A stretch of DNA of 64,000 bases, taken from assembly GCF_017832355.1 (NCBI RefSeq), contig NZ_JAFIBY010000009.1, positions 1 through 64,000 on the forward strand. Reading direction: 5' to 3'. The notes under the pieces are model-generated. The model did no database searches and had not been told where the DNA came from. It worked only from the letters and a program-made list of their open reading frames with translations. The stretch is from Serratia sp. PL17 (lineage in GTDB: Bacteria > Pseudomonadota > Gammaproteobacteria > Enterobacterales > Enterobacteriaceae). Position numbers and translations under genes: made by a program. Positions 32,848 through 42,238 of this stretch are shown here, one piece after another (the first letter of the stretch is position 1; the number at the start of each line of letters is the position of its first letter).

Positions 32848-32868
32848 GCCGTAATCAGGAGTCGGATG

Positions 32869-33849
32869 ATGGTGACACTGGAAGATGTCGCAGCTTTGGC
32901 AGGCGTGTCCCGCGCCACCGTGTCACGCGTAGTGAATGGCGATACCAACGTTAAAGGGCAAACCCGCGAGAAGGTTGAGCGCGCGGTGACTCAGCTCGGC
33001 TACACCCCCAATCCTGCCGCCCGTGCGCTGGCCTCCAGCCACAGTAATACCTTGGGACTGGTCACCACCTCGTATCGTGGCGGCTTCTTCGGCGCACTGA
33101 TGGACTGCGTCCAAACCGAAGCCGAATCTCACGGCAAACAACTGCTGGTAACCCAGGGGCGTAACAGTGCGGAAAATGAATGGCAGGCGATTCAGCGGCT
33201 GTTCAGCCTGCGCTGTGATGGCGTGATCCTGCACGTACGCTTTCTCAGCGATGACCAACTGCGCCAATTGGCGACAGAGCAACGCCGCTTTGTGCTGCTC
33301 GATCGTCTGGTGCCTGGCCTGGAAGACCGCTGCGTCACCTTCGATCATCCACGCGCCAGCCAAATGGCAACACAGCAGTTGATCGATGCCGGTCACCGAC
33401 ATATCGCCTGTATCAGCGGGCCGCGAGACCGCCCTTCCAGCCGATTGCGGCTCGACGGTTTTGAACAAGCGATGCAGTCCGCACATATCAAACCGGTCGC
33501 CTGCGTCGAAGGGCTCTACGATCTTGAAAGTGGCTATCGTTGCGCCGACCAGCTGCTGCAAATGGAAACTGTCCCGACCGCAATCTATTGCTGTAACGAA
33601 GAGATGGCTATAGGTGCTTTATTGGCGATCAACGAGCACCGTTTGCGGGTACCGCAAGATATCTCATTAATTTGTTATGACAGCGGTGAACGCGCGCCCT
33701 TCGTGCGGCCTGCTCTGACCAGCGTACATTTCCCCATTACCGAAATGGCGCAGTACGCTGCACGTCTGTTGATTGACCCGACCACCGCCGGTGCGCACTT
33801 CTCGCCAAAAGTCATCAGCCGTGATTCGATCGTGACGGCAAGCAAATAG
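32869..33849 (+). CDS. LacI family transcriptional regulator
   Basis: This 326-residue LacI/GalR-family regulator resembles AscG. Its helix-turn-helix and hinge are at residues 1-60 (TLEDVAALAGVSRATVSRVVNG, PNPAARALASS). A periplasmic-binding-like sugar domain follows. The start chosen is ATG 32869, 7 nt from AGGAG; the adjacent ATG at 32866 is too close. It probably represses the EIIA-GH4 unit through the palindrome at 31025-31044. The intervening terminator implies partial read-through or a promoter I did not find. Confidence 0.88.
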   Translation: MVTLEDVAALAGVSRATVSRVVNGDTNVKGQTREKVERAVTQLGYTPNPAARALASSHSNTLGLVTTSYRGGFFGALMDCVQTEAESHGKQLLVTQGRNSAENEWQAIQRLFSLRCDGVILHVRFLSDDQLRQLATEQRRFVLLDRLVPGLEDRCVTFDHPRASQMATQQLIDAGHRHIACISGPRDRPSSRLRLDGFEQAMQSAHIKPVACVEGLYDLESGYRCADQLLQMETVPTAIYCCNEEMAIGALLAINEHRLRVPQDISLICYDSGERAPFVRPALTSVHFPITEMAQYAARLLIDPTTAGAHFSPKVISRDSIVTASK

Positions 33850-34004
33850 ATCACAAAAATATCTCAGCAGCTTTCATTGATTGCATCAAAAAATCGACAG
33901 CCATCACAAAAACTCCCGTTGTCTGTGCTAGGATCCGCTCCCTGGTGGCTTGATCGGGACTTTTTTCTGCTTTTGCCAGGAAAAACCAGCGGCCTTAATC
34001 CAGC

Positions 34005-34181
34005 GTTATACCCTATGAATTTCAAATTGCAGCCAAGTGCCCAGTGCATTTATCCCCTGGTATTGTAGGGGTGTTGCATGCAGCGCCCGTGTTAATCGGG
34101 GCGAATTTATTCGCCCCCTACGGTGACTGGGATCAATGGACGCAGGCAACCACGCTGCGGTTTGAAAGGCGACGGGAGTAA
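34005..34181 (-). repeat. ERIC repeat interrupted at its centre
   Basis: The outer arms are ERIC: GTTATACCCTATGAATTTC at the left, and CACGCTGCGGTTTGAAAGG then CGACGGG at the right. The two halves of the ERIC core (TCCCCTGGTA and GTGACTGGGAT) are separated by a 58-bp palindromic insert at 34064-34121. This makes the element about 177 bp instead of about 127. Confidence 0.85.
34064..34121 (+). repeat. Two-hairpin palindromic element inside ERIC
   Basis: The insert carries the perfect palindrome GGGGCGAATTTATTCGCCCC and a second GC-rich hairpin (GGGTGTTGCATGCAGCGCCC), with a TGTTAATC linker, bounded by GTAGGGG and CCCCCTAC. Its reverse complement closely matches 25750-25806. Confidence 0.8.
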
Positions 34182-34209
34182 TCCTAACAGACATAATCAG
34201 GCCTATATA

Positions 34210-35394
34210 ATGAATGACAGCAACCGTCTACGGCTTACCTGGATCAGCTATTTTTCTTACGCGCTGACCGGTGCTTTAGTTATCGTCACAGGGATGGTGA
34301 TGGGAAACATTGCAGAGTACTTTAATCTGCCGGTTTCCAGCATGAGTAATACGTTTACCTTTCTCAACGCCGGTATTTTGATTTCGATCTTCCTTAATGC
34401 CTGGCTGATGGAAATTATCCCGCTGAAACGCCAACTGATGTTTGGCTTTATCTTGATGGTATTGGCTGTCGCAGGACTGATGGTGAGCAAAAGCTTAACC
34501 ATGTTCTCGTTATGCATGTTTATCTTGGGTGTGGTCAGCGGTATCACCATGTCGATAGGCACCTTCTTGATTACCCATATGTACGCGGGCCGTCAACGCG
34601 GTTCACGTCTACTGTTCACTGATTCCTTCTTCAGCATGGCGGGGATGATTTTCCCGATTGTCGCCGCAATGCTGCTGGCGCGTCAGATTGGTTGGTACTG
34701 GGTATACGCCTGTATCGGCCTGCTGTACGTAGGCATCTTTGTGCTGGCCTTGTTCTCCGAATTCCCGGTACTGGGCAACAAAGGCGCCGACGCGGGTCAG
34801 CCGGTAGCGAAAGAAAAATGGGGTATCGGCGTGTTATTCCTGTCGATCGCCGCACTGTGCTACATCCTCGGTCAGCTCGGCTTCATTCAGTGGGTACCGG
34901 AATACGCCACCAAGTCCTTCGGGATGGATATCAGCCAGGCAGGTAAACTGGTGAGCGACTTCTGGACGTCGTACATGGTCGGTATGTGGGTGTTCAGCTT
35001 TATCCTGCGCTTCTTTGATTTGCAGCGCATCGTCACCATTCTGGCCGCGTTGGCGACTGGCGCAATGTACCTGTTCGTCAGCACCGACAACCCGGAACAC
35101 CTGGGCTACTACATTATGGCGCTGGGCTTCGTTTCAAGTGCGATCTATACCACGCTGATCACACTGGGCTCGTTGCAGACCAAGGTTTCCTCACCGAAAC
35201 TGGTTAACTTCATCCTGACCTGCGGCACCATCGGCACCATGCTGACCTTCGTGGTTACCGGCCCGATTGTCGCAAAAGGTGGCGCGCACGCGGCGCTCAC
35301 TACCGCTAACGGCCTCTACCTGGCGGTATTCGTGATGTGTCTGCTGCTCGGTTTCGTGACCAAGCACCGCAGCCACGGCCACGTAACGCACTAA
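34210..35394 (+). CDS. tsgA: MFS transporter TsgA
   Basis: TsgA is a major-facilitator membrane protein with 12 predicted segments. It aligns with E. coli and Salmonella TsgA, where the gene has been tied to selenite/tellurite response. The substrate is unknown. The 394-residue protein starts [21 protein letters not shown] and contains [20 protein letters not shown] and [19 protein letters not shown]. The start is ATG 34210; the open frame runs back into the ERIC repeat, which is not coding. Confidence 0.94.
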   Translation: MNDSNRLRLTWISYFSYALTGALVIVTGMVMGNIAEYFNLPVSSMSNTFTFLNAGILISIFLNAWLMEIIPLKRQLMFGFILMVLAVAGLMVSKSLTMFSLCMFILGVVSGITMSIGTFLITHMYAGRQRGSRLLFTDSFFSMAGMIFPIVAAMLLARQIGWYWVYACIGLLYVGIFVLALFSEFPVLGNKGADAGQPVAKEKWGIGVLFLSIAALCYILGQLGFIQWVPEYATKSFGMDISQAGKLVSDFWTSYMVGMWVFSFILRFFDLQRIVTILAALATGAMYLFVSTDNPEHLGYYIMALGFVSSAIYTTLITLGSLQTKVSSPKLVNFILTCGTIGTMLTFVVTGPIVAKGGAHAALTTANGLYLAVFVMCLLLGFVTKHRSHGHVTH

Positions 35395-35411
35395 TCTGCT
35401 ACCCTGATGTG

Positions 35412-35437
35412 AAAAGGGCGCCTCGGCGCCCTTTTTT
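35412..35437. terminator. Terminator between tsgA and codA
   Basis: The perfect stem AAGGGCGCC/GGCGCCCTT is followed by TTTTTT. The A-run on the other side makes it usable from both convergent genes. Confidence 0.9.
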
Positions 35438-35455
35438 ATCAGTTCAGTCTGCACC

Positions 35456-36739
35456 TTAGCGCCGGAAATCCACCTTCTCATCCTGCGTCAGGTACAACGT
35501 TGTCTCCGCTGGCTGGGTTTCGGCAATCACCGCCCCTTCACGTATCGAATAGCGCACTGGCGTCTGCCGGCGCACGGCATCAAACCCGCTTTCTGCAGGC
35601 AGGATCACCAGATTGGCACTGTTGCCTGCCACCAAGCCGTAATCCGTCAGGTGCAACGTCCGCGCACTGTGGCTGGTGATCAACTTCAATCCGTCGTCTA
35701 TCTGGCCATACCCCATCAGTTGGCACACATGCAGCCCCATGTGCAGCACCTGCAGCATGTTGGCGGTACCCAGCGGATACCAGGGATCGAACACGTCGTC
35801 ATGACCAAAGCAGACATTAATCTCTGCTTCCAGCATCTCCTTCACCCGGGTAATACCACGCCGTTTAGGGTAGCTGTCGAAGCGCCCCTGCAAGTGAATA
35901 TTCACCAGCGGATTCGCAACAAAGTTGATGCCGGACATTTTCAGCAGGCGGAATAGCCGCGACGTGTAAGCACCATTGTAAGAATGCATCGCCGTGGTGT
36001 GGCTAGCCGTCACCTTGGCTCCCATACCCAGCTTCAGCGCCAGGGCGGCGACGGTTTCAACAAAGCGTGACTGCTCATCATCAATCTCGTCACAATGCAC
36101 GTCCACCAGCCGATCGTACTTTTGCGCCAGGGCAAACGCCTTGTGCAACGACTCCACGCCGTATTCACGGGTGAACTCAAAGTGTGGAATGGCCCCCACC
36201 ACGTCAGCCCCCAGCCGCAGTGCCTCTTCCAACAGCGCCTCTCCGTTGGGATAAGACATGATGCCCTCCTGCGGAAAAGCGACGATCTGCAAAGTGACCC
36301 AGGGCGCGACCTCTTGCTTCACTTCCAGCATCGCTCGCAACGCCGTCAAGGTAGGATCCGAGACGTCAACGTGAGTACGCACATATTGCACGCCATTGGC
36401 GATCTGCCACTTCAGCGTCTGCCAGGCCCGTTGCTTAACGTCTTCATGGGTGAGCAGCGCCTTGCGTTCAGCCCAGCGTTCAATGCCTTCGAACAGGGTA
36501 CCAGACTGGTTCCAGGTCGGCTGTCCGGCGGTTTGGGTCGTATCCAGGTGAATATGCGGTTCAACAAATGCCGGCATCGCCAACCCACCCTGCGCATCCA
36601 GCACATCACTTCGCCACTCCGGCCCTTCCGGCTGCGGCACGATATGAGCGATGCGCCCCTGTTCAATGGCCAGTTGCCAAAGACCTTCATGCCCGCTTAA
36701 TCGCAGGTTATCGATAAACTTTAATGGACTCTTGGCCAC
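35456..36739 (-). CDS. codA: Cytosine deaminase CodA
   Basis: CodA deaminates cytosine to uracil for pyrimidine salvage. The 427 residues equal E. coli CodA. Amidohydrolase metal ligands are visible: [15 protein letters not shown] (HxH), [13 protein letters not shown] (His and catalytic Glu), [14 protein letters not shown] and [13 protein letters not shown] (Asp). The permease gene codB, which precedes codA in E. coli, is absent. The gene is divergent from nirB, about 290 bp away. The deaminase call is very secure. Confidence 0.96.
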   Translation of the reverse strand: MAKSPLKFIDNLRLSGHEGLWQLAIEQGRIAHIVPQPEGPEWRSDVLDAQGGLAMPAFVEPHIHLDTTQTAGQPTWNQSGTLFEGIERWAERKALLTHEDVKQRAWQTLKWQIANGVQYVRTHVDVSDPTLTALRAMLEVKQEVAPWVTLQIVAFPQEGIMSYPNGEALLEEALRLGADVVGAIPHFEFTREYGVESLHKAFALAQKYDRLVDVHCDEIDDEQSRFVETVAALALKLGMGAKVTASHTTAMHSYNGAYTSRLFRLLKMSGINFVANPLVNIHLQGRFDSYPKRRGITRVKEMLEAEINVCFGHDDVFDPWYPLGTANMLQVLHMGLHVCQLMGYGQIDDGLKLITSHSARTLHLTDYGLVAGNSANLVILPAESGFDAVRRQTPVRYSIREGAVIAETQPAETTLYLTQDEKVDFRR

Positions 36740-36926
36740 CCTTCACCTCTGCTGTTCCAACCTGTTTTCTTCATCATACTGGTAGCGGATCATACTGACA
36801 AAGCCGCCTTGGGGTGGCTCCCCCCACCATTACTCCCAAATGAGTAAAATTCGTATCAACTGGCTCGTTTCAGCTAAAGATGAATAAAAACCGCAACTTA
36901 TCAAATATCGATAAAAATCATCTATA

Positions 36927-36942
36927 TACCACATTAGAGGTA
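36927..36942 (+). promoter_or_regulatory. NarL/NarP 7-2-7 site of the nirB promoter
   Basis: TACCACATTAGAGGTA consists of two inverted NarL heptamers with a 2-bp spacing. Its centre (36934.5) is 28 bp upstream of the FNR centre, which is the -69.5 to -41.5 geometry known for E. coli nirB. Confidence 0.8.
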
Positions 36943-36955
36943 TATGGAGGGACGA

Positions 36956-36969
36956 TTGATTTGCATCAA
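36956..36969 (+). promoter_or_regulatory. FNR site of the nirB promoter
   Basis: TTGATTTGCATCAA is a perfect TTGAT-N4-ATCAA FNR box. It is followed by a -10-like TAAGGT at 36991-36996, which puts transcription start near 37003-37004 and the FNR box at about -41.5. Confidence 0.9.
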
Positions 36970-37027
36970 TAAATTGCCCGTTGGGAAGAATAAGGTAACC
37001 CTAGGAAACCAGAATTTTGAGGCAATA

Positions 37028-39577
37028 ATGAGCAGAGTCAAACTTGCTGTCATCGGGAACGGCATGGTCGGCCACCGATTCATAGAAGATCTGTTGGAAA
37101 AAGCAGACAAAGACCAGTTCGACATTACCGTATTTTGTGAAGAACCGCGTATCGCTTACGATCGCGTTCACCTGTCTTCTTATTTCTCTCACCACACTGC
37201 CGAAGAGCTTTCGTTAGTGCGTGAAGGCTTTTACGAAAAACAGGGCGTTAAGGTATTGGTTGGCGAGCGCGCCATTACCATCAACCGCAGCGAAAAAGTC
37301 ATTCACTCCAACACCGGCCGTACGGTGTACTACGACAAGCTGATCATGGCCACCGGTTCTTACCCGTGGATACCGCCGATCAAAGGCGCCGAAAGCCAGG
37401 ACTGTTTCGTCTACCGCACCATTGAAGATCTGAACGCCATCGAAGCCTGCGCACGCCGCAGCAAACGCGGTGCGGTCGTCGGTGGGGGCCTGCTGGGATT
37501 GGAAGCTGCAGGCGCATTGAAAAGCCTGGGTGTAGAAACCCACGTCATTGAGTTCGCGCCGGTACTGATGGCAGAGCAGCTCGACCCGATGGGTGGCGAT
37601 CAACTTCGTCGCAAGATCGAGCGTATGGGCGTAAAAGTCCATACCGGTAAAAATACCCAGGAAATCATCAACGGCGGGGAACAGGCACGCAAGACCATGC
37701 AGTTTGCCGACGGAACCGCGCTGGAAGTCGACTTTATCGTTTTCTCCACAGGTATCCGGGCCCAGGACAAGCTGGCCCACCAGTGCGGCCTGGCGACCGC
37801 ACGCCGGGGTGGCATCGTGATTAACGACAGCTGCCAGACGTCCGATCCAGACGTTTACGCCATCGGCGAATGTGCGTCATGGCGTGAGCGTACCTTCGGT
37901 CTTGTCGCTCCTGGCTATAAAATGGCGCAGGTCGTGGCCGACCATCTCCTGGGCCGTGAAAACACCTTCCTGGGTGCAGACATGAGCGCCAAGCTGAAAC
38001 TGCTGGGTGTCGACGTCGGCGGCATCGGTGATGCTCACGGTCGTACCGAAGGCTCTCGTAGCTACGTTTATCTGGATGAGAGCAAAGAAGTTTATAAACG
38101 CATCGTGGTCAGCGCAGACAACAAAACCCTGCTTGGCGCGGTGCTGGTCGGTGACACCAGCGATTATGGCAATTTGCTCCAATTAGCGCTTAACGCCATC
38201 GAGCTGCCAGAAAATCCAGATGGCCTGATCTTACCAGCGCATGCAGGCAGCAAACCGGCTATCGGCGTCGACTCACTGCCGGAAACGGCCCAAATCTGCT
38301 CCTGTTTCGACGTCAGCAAAGGCGACATTATCAAAGCAGTCAGCATGGGCTGCCACACCGTCGCGGCGATCAAGTCCGAAACCAAAGCCGGTACCGGGTG
38401 TGGCGGCTGTATTCCACTGATCACACAGGTGCTGAACGCCGAGCTGAGCAAACAGGGCATCGAGGTTAATCACCACCTGTGCGAACACTTCGCCTATTCG
38501 CGTCAGGAGCTTTACCACCTGATCCGCGTCGAAGGCATTAAATCCTTCGATGAACTGCTAACCAAATACGGCAAGGGCTACGGATGCGAAGTCTGTAAAC
38601 CGACCGTCGGCTCGCTGTTGGCTTCCTGCTGGAATGAGTACGTGCTTAAACCGCAGCATACGCCGTTGCAGGACACCAACGATAACTTCCTCGGCAATAT
38701 CCAGAAAGACGGTACCTACTCGGTGATCCCACGTTCCGCCGGTGGCGAAATCACACCGGACGGACTGATGGCCGTTGGCCAGATCGCCAAGGAATATAAT
38801 CTGTACACCAAGATGACCGGCTCCCAGCGTATCGGCATGTTCGGCGCGCAGAAAGATGACCTGCCAGCCATCTGGAGCAAACTGATTGCCGCCGGTTTTG
38901 AAACCGGACATGCCTACGCCAAGGCGTTGCGTATGTCGAAAACCTGCGTCGGCAGTACCTGGTGCCGCTTTGGCGTCGGCGACAGCGTCGGGTTTGGCGT
39001 CAAGCTGGAACACCGCTACAAAGGCATCCGCACCCCGCACAAAATGAAGTTTGGCGTTTCTGGCTGCACCCGCGAATGTGCTGAAGCCCAGGGCAAAGAC
39101 GTCGGCATTATCGCCACCGAGAACGGCTGGAACCTGTATGTGTGCGGCAACGGTGGCATGAAACCACGCCACGCCGACCTGCTGGCGGCGGACCTCGATA
39201 GCGAGACGCTGGAGCATTACCTCGATCGCTTCATGATGTTCTATATTCGCACCGCCGATAAGCTGCAGCGTACGTCGGTATGGCTGGAAAGCCTGGAAGG
39301 CGGCATCGATTATCTTCGCAAAGTGATCATTGACGACAAGCTGGGCATCAACGCGCAACTGGAAGCCGAGATCGCCCGCCTGCGCGATGCGGTGATCTGC
39401 GAGTGGAAAGAAACCGTTGAGCACCCGGAATCCCAGGTGCGTTTCTCCCACTTTATCAACAGCAACCTGCGTGATCCGAACATCCAGGTCGTCGCCGAGC
39501 GCGAACAGCATCGGCCGGCGCGTCCAGATGAACGTATCCCTGTCACCTTACTGGAAGCTGAGGAGAACAACGCATGA
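37028..39577 (+). CDS. nirB: Nitrite reductase (NADH) large subunit NirB
   Basis: NirB is the cytoplasmic siroheme/[4Fe-4S]/FAD enzyme that reduces nitrite to ammonium with NADH. The 849 residues match the E. coli length. It has an N-terminal FAD/NAD oxidoreductase part (VKLAVIGNGMVGHRF, GGGLLGLEAAGALKSLG) and a Bfd-like [2Fe-2S] segment (CSCFDVSKGDII, GCGGCIP). The sulfite/nitrite reductase domain has Cys ligands in SGCTRECAEA and VCGNGGMKPRHA. The start is ATG 37028; earlier codons would overlap the promoter. Confidence 0.98.
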   Translation: MSRVKLAVIGNGMVGHRFIEDLLEKADKDQFDITVFCEEPRIAYDRVHLSSYFSHHTAEELSLVREGFYEKQGVKVLVGERAITINRSEKVIHSNTGRTVYYDKLIMATGSYPWIPPIKGAESQDCFVYRTIEDLNAIEACARRSKRGAVVGGGLLGLEAAGALKSLGVETHVIEFAPVLMAEQLDPMGGDQLRRKIERMGVKVHTGKNTQEIINGGEQARKTMQFADGTALEVDFIVFSTGIRAQDKLAHQCGLATARRGGIVINDSCQTSDPDVYAIGECASWRERTFGLVAPGYKMAQVVADHLLGRENTFLGADMSAKLKLLGVDVGGIGDAHGRTEGSRSYVYLDESKEVYKRIVVSADNKTLLGAVLVGDTSDYGNLLQLALNAIELPENPDGLILPAHAGSKPAIGVDSLPETAQICSCFDVSKGDIIKAVSMGCHTVAAIKSETKAGTGCGGCIPLITQVLNAELSKQGIEVNHHLCEHFAYSRQELYHLIRVEGIKSFDELLTKYGKGYGCEVCKPTVGSLLASCWNEYVLKPQHTPLQDTNDNFLGNIQKDGTYSVIPRSAGGEITPDGLMAVGQIAKEYNLYTKMTGSQRIGMFGAQKDDLPAIWSKLIAAGFETGHAYAKALRMSKTCVGSTWCRFGVGDSVGFGVKLEHRYKGIRTPHKMKFGVSGCTRECAEAQGKDVGIIATENGWNLYVCGNGGMKPRHADLLAADLDSETLEHYLDRFMMFYIRTADKLQRTSVWLESLEGGIDYLRKVIIDDKLGINAQLEAEIARLRDAVICEWKETVEHPESQVRFSHFINSNLRDPNIQVVAEREQHRPARPDERIPVTLLEAEENNA

Positions 39578-39900
39578 GCCAGTGGATAACCCTTTGCCCC
39601 ATCACCGATATCCTGCCCGGTACCGGCGTATGTGCCCTGATCGGCGACCAGCAGGTCGCGATATTTCGCCCTTACAATGACGAACAGGTCTTTGCTATTA
39701 GCAATATTGACCCCTTTGCCCAGGCCAGCGTGTTATCACGCGGCCTGATCGCCGAGCATCAAGGGGAATTGTGGGTTGCCAGCCCACTCAAAAAACAACA
39801 TTTCCGCCTGCACGACGGCCACTGCCTGGAAGATGACAGCCGCTCCGTTGCGCATTTCACCAGCCGGGTTCTGGACGGCATGGTGCAGGTCGCGGCCTGA
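39574..39900 (+). CDS. nirD: Nitrite reductase small subunit NirD
   Basis: NirD is the small subunit required for NirB activity. The 108 residues match E. coli. It has a Rieske-like fold but, as is usual for enterobacterial NirD, lacks the Cys-X-His cluster ligands (IDPFAQASVLSRGLIAEHQ). It overlaps nirB by 4 bp (ATGA). Confidence 0.97.
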   Translation: MSQWITLCPITDILPGTGVCALIGDQQVAIFRPYNDEQVFAISNIDPFAQASVLSRGLIAEHQGELWVASPLKKQHFRLHDGHCLEDDSRSVAHFTSRVLDGMVQVAA

Positions 39901-39930
39901 TTTTTTTACTTTAACCTCAGGGGAAGCAGC

Positions 39931-40731
39931 ATGTTCACCGATACCATCAACAAATGCGCCGCCAACGCAGCGCGGATCGTCAGGCTGGCGAAACACAGCC
40001 CGCTGGGCTTTTGGATCAGCTCGGCGATGGCCGGGGCCTACGTCGGCCTCGGCATCATTCTTATTTTCACACTCGGCAATCTGGTCGACCCGTCCATCCG
40101 ACCGTTGGTGATGGGGGCCACCTTCGGCATCGCACTGACTCTGGTGATCATCGCCGGTTCCGAGCTGTTCACTGGCCACACCATGTTCCTGACGTTAGGC
40201 GTCAAAGCTGGGACCATACGCCAAAGTCAGATGTGGGCAGTTTTGCCACAAACCTGGCTGGGCAATCTGTTGGGCTCAGTGCTGGTCGCGCTGATGTACT
40301 ACTACGGCGGGGGCAGCCTGCTGCCAGTGGACACCAGCCTGGTGCATACCGCAGCGTTGGCAAAAACCACCGCGCCGGCAGAGGTCTTATTCTTTAAGGG
40401 TGTGCTGTGTAACTGGCTGGTCTGCCTGGCAATTTGGATGGCGATTCGCGTTGAGGGTGCCGCAAAATTCATCGCTATTTGGTGGTGTCTGCTGGCCTTC
40501 ATTGCGTCCGGCTATGAACACTCCGTCGCCAACATGACGCTGTTTGCCCTGTCCTGGTTCGGCCATCACAGCGACGCCTACACCCTGAGCGGAATAGGCC
40601 ATAATCTGCTGTGGGTGACATTGGGTAATATTGTGTCCGGCTCTGTGCTGATGGGCCTGGGTTACTGGTATGCCACACCGCGTGCCGAACGACCTCAAAC
40701 CGAAAAAGCGGCAACACGTCAGACCGCGTAA
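39931..40731 (+). CDS. nirC: Nitrite transporter NirC
   Basis: NirC is an inner-membrane channel or transporter of the formate/nitrite (FNT) family that moves nitrite. The 266-residue protein has about six hydrophobic segments, the signature GSELFTGHTMFLTLG, GVLCNWLVCLAIWMA and the pore-associated GYEHSVANM. It is the third gene of nirBDC-cysG, 30 bp after nirD. A GC-rich hairpin (GGGGCGC/GCGCCCC, 40739-40755) without a T-run follows it. Confidence 0.97.
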   Translation: MFTDTINKCAANAARIVRLAKHSPLGFWISSAMAGAYVGLGIILIFTLGNLVDPSIRPLVMGATFGIALTLVIIAGSELFTGHTMFLTLGVKAGTIRQSQMWAVLPQTWLGNLLGSVLVALMYYYGGGSLLPVDTSLVHTAALAKTTAPAEVLFFKGVLCNWLVCLAIWMAIRVEGAAKFIAIWWCLLAFIASGYEHSVANMTLFALSWFGHHSDAYTLSGIGHNLLWVTLGNIVSGSVLMGLGYWYATPRAERPQTEKAATRQTA

Positions 40732-40781
40732 CATTTTTGGGGCGCCTTGCGCCCCTCTGCTGATTGCCCCGAGGATTGCCG

Positions 40782-42185
40782 ATGGACTACCTGCCAATTT
40801 TCTGCCAACTGCAACACAAAGCCTGCCTGCTGGTCGGTGGCGGTGAGATTGCCGAACGCAAAGCTCGCCTGCTGCTGGACGCCGGTGCAGCACTGACCGT
40901 CAATGCCTGCACATTCACCCCACAGTTTCATGAGTGGGCCGCGCAAGGACAGGTTACGCTGTCAGAGGGCGAATTTAGTGCGGCATTGCTGGCAGAGAAA
41001 TGGCTGGTGATCGCCGCTACCGATCGGGTCGAAGTCAACGCACTCGTGTATCAATGCGCCAACCAACAACGGGTGTTCTGCAACGTGGTGGATGATCCTA
41101 AGCGCGCCAGCTTTATCATGCCGTCGATTATCGATCGCTCACCTATTATGGTCGCAGTGTCCTCCGGCGGCAAAGCGCCGGTGCTGGCACGTCTGCTACG
41201 TGAAAAGCTGGAAGCGGCTCTGCCCCAACATCTGGGTAAGTTGGCGCAATTGGGCGGTTCATTGCGTCAGCGGGTGAAAAAGCACTTCAGCGACATGGGC
41301 TCTCGCCGTCGTTTTTGGGAAAAGCTCTTTGCCCATGATCGCCTCGCGCAGTCGCTGGCCAATAATGACGCAGCACTGGCGGAACGGCAGATCGAGGCGT
41401 TGTTCAACCATCAACCGCAAGATCACGGCGAAGTGGTGTTGGTGGGGGCTGGCCCGGGCGATGCAGGTTTGCTGACGCTGAAAGGCCTGCAGCAAATCCA
41501 GCAGGCTGACGTGGTGGTTTATGACCGGCTGGTCTCTGATGATGTTATGACGCTGGTACGCCGCGATGCCGAACGTATTTTCGTTGGCAAGCGTGCGGGC
41601 CACCATTGCGTGCCGCAGGAACAAATCAATCAAATCCTGTTGGAGCAAGCACAGCTGGGTAAACGTGTTGTACGGCTGAAAGGCGGTGATCCGTTTATCT
41701 TTGGACGCGGTGGTGAAGAACTGGAAACGCTGGCGGCAGCCAATATTCCGTTCTCCGTAGTGCCCGGCATTACTGCCGCCTCCGGCTGTTCAGCCTACAG
41801 CGGTATTCCTCTCACTCATCGAGACCATGCGCAAAGCGTACGGTTAGTGACTGGCCACGCCAAGCGTGACGGCGGGCTAGATTGGTCAACACTGGCTGCC
41901 GGGCAACAAACGCTGGTGTTTTATATGGGTCTGACTCAGGCGGCAGACATCCAACAGCAACTGATCGAACATGGCATGCCTACCTCAACCCCAGTTGCGC
42001 TGGTTGAGAACGGAACGTCCTGCCGCCAGCGGGTGATCGAAGGGACATTGAGCCAACTGGGAAGTTTGGCTCAACAGGCTGCCAGCCCAAGTTTAATCAT
42101 TGTCGGCAGCGTGGTGAGCCTGCGTAGCAAGCTGAATTGGTTCTCCAGCCAGGAACTCGCACCGCCGCTGGCCCAGATGGCCTAG
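40782..42185 (+). CDS. cysG: Siroheme synthase CysG
   Basis: CysG is the trifunctional enzyme that makes siroheme from uroporphyrinogen III: C-terminal methyltransferase, N-terminal dehydrogenase and ferrochelatase. It supplies the NirB and sulfite reductase cofactor. The 467-residue protein has an N-terminal NAD domain ([21 protein letters not shown]). The SUMT domain starts near residue 215 ([46 protein letters not shown]). ATG 40782 has a GAGGA site; the earlier TTG is rejected. It has a slightly longer C-terminus than E. coli. Confidence 0.97.
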   Translation: MDYLPIFCQLQHKACLLVGGGEIAERKARLLLDAGAALTVNACTFTPQFHEWAAQGQVTLSEGEFSAALLAEKWLVIAATDRVEVNALVYQCANQQRVFCNVVDDPKRASFIMPSIIDRSPIMVAVSSGGKAPVLARLLREKLEAALPQHLGKLAQLGGSLRQRVKKHFSDMGSRRRFWEKLFAHDRLAQSLANNDAALAERQIEALFNHQPQDHGEVVLVGAGPGDAGLLTLKGLQQIQQADVVVYDRLVSDDVMTLVRRDAERIFVGKRAGHHCVPQEQINQILLEQAQLGKRVVRLKGGDPFIFGRGGEELETLAAANIPFSVVPGITAASGCSAYSGIPLTHRDHAQSVRLVTGHAKRDGGLDWSTLAAGQQTLVFYMGLTQAADIQQQLIEHGMPTSTPVALVENGTSCRQRVIEGTLSQLGSLAQQAASPSLIIVGSVVSLRSKLNWFSSQELAPPLAQMA

Positions 42186-42194
42186 CCCCATACG

Positions 42195-42230
42195 TAAAAA
42201 AAGCGGCCAATGGCCGCTTTTCTTTTTTTC
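42195..42230. terminator. Bidirectional terminator between cysG and trpS
   Basis: An A-run, the stem AAGCGGCCA/TGGCCGCTT and then TTCTTTTTTT lie between the convergent genes. Confidence 0.9.
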
Positions 42231-42238
42231 ACCAAGGA

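Larger units (their letters stand above)
33850..34209. other. lacI-type gene to tsgA spacer with ERIC
   Basis: This 360-bp spacer without a gene is mostly occupied by an ERIC repeat with an internal insertion (34005-34181). The first 150 bp are AT-rich with several T-runs (33959-33972). The tsgA promoter must lie inside or next to the repeat. Confidence 0.6.

Noticed and set aside
38558-39511. 317-codon minus-strand frame opposite nirB
   Set aside because: It is an antisense shadow in GC-rich coding DNA; the nirB reading is unambiguous.
40739-40755. GC-rich hairpin between nirC and cysG as a terminator
   Set aside because: It has no T-run, and cysG is expected to be cotranscribed with nirBDC.
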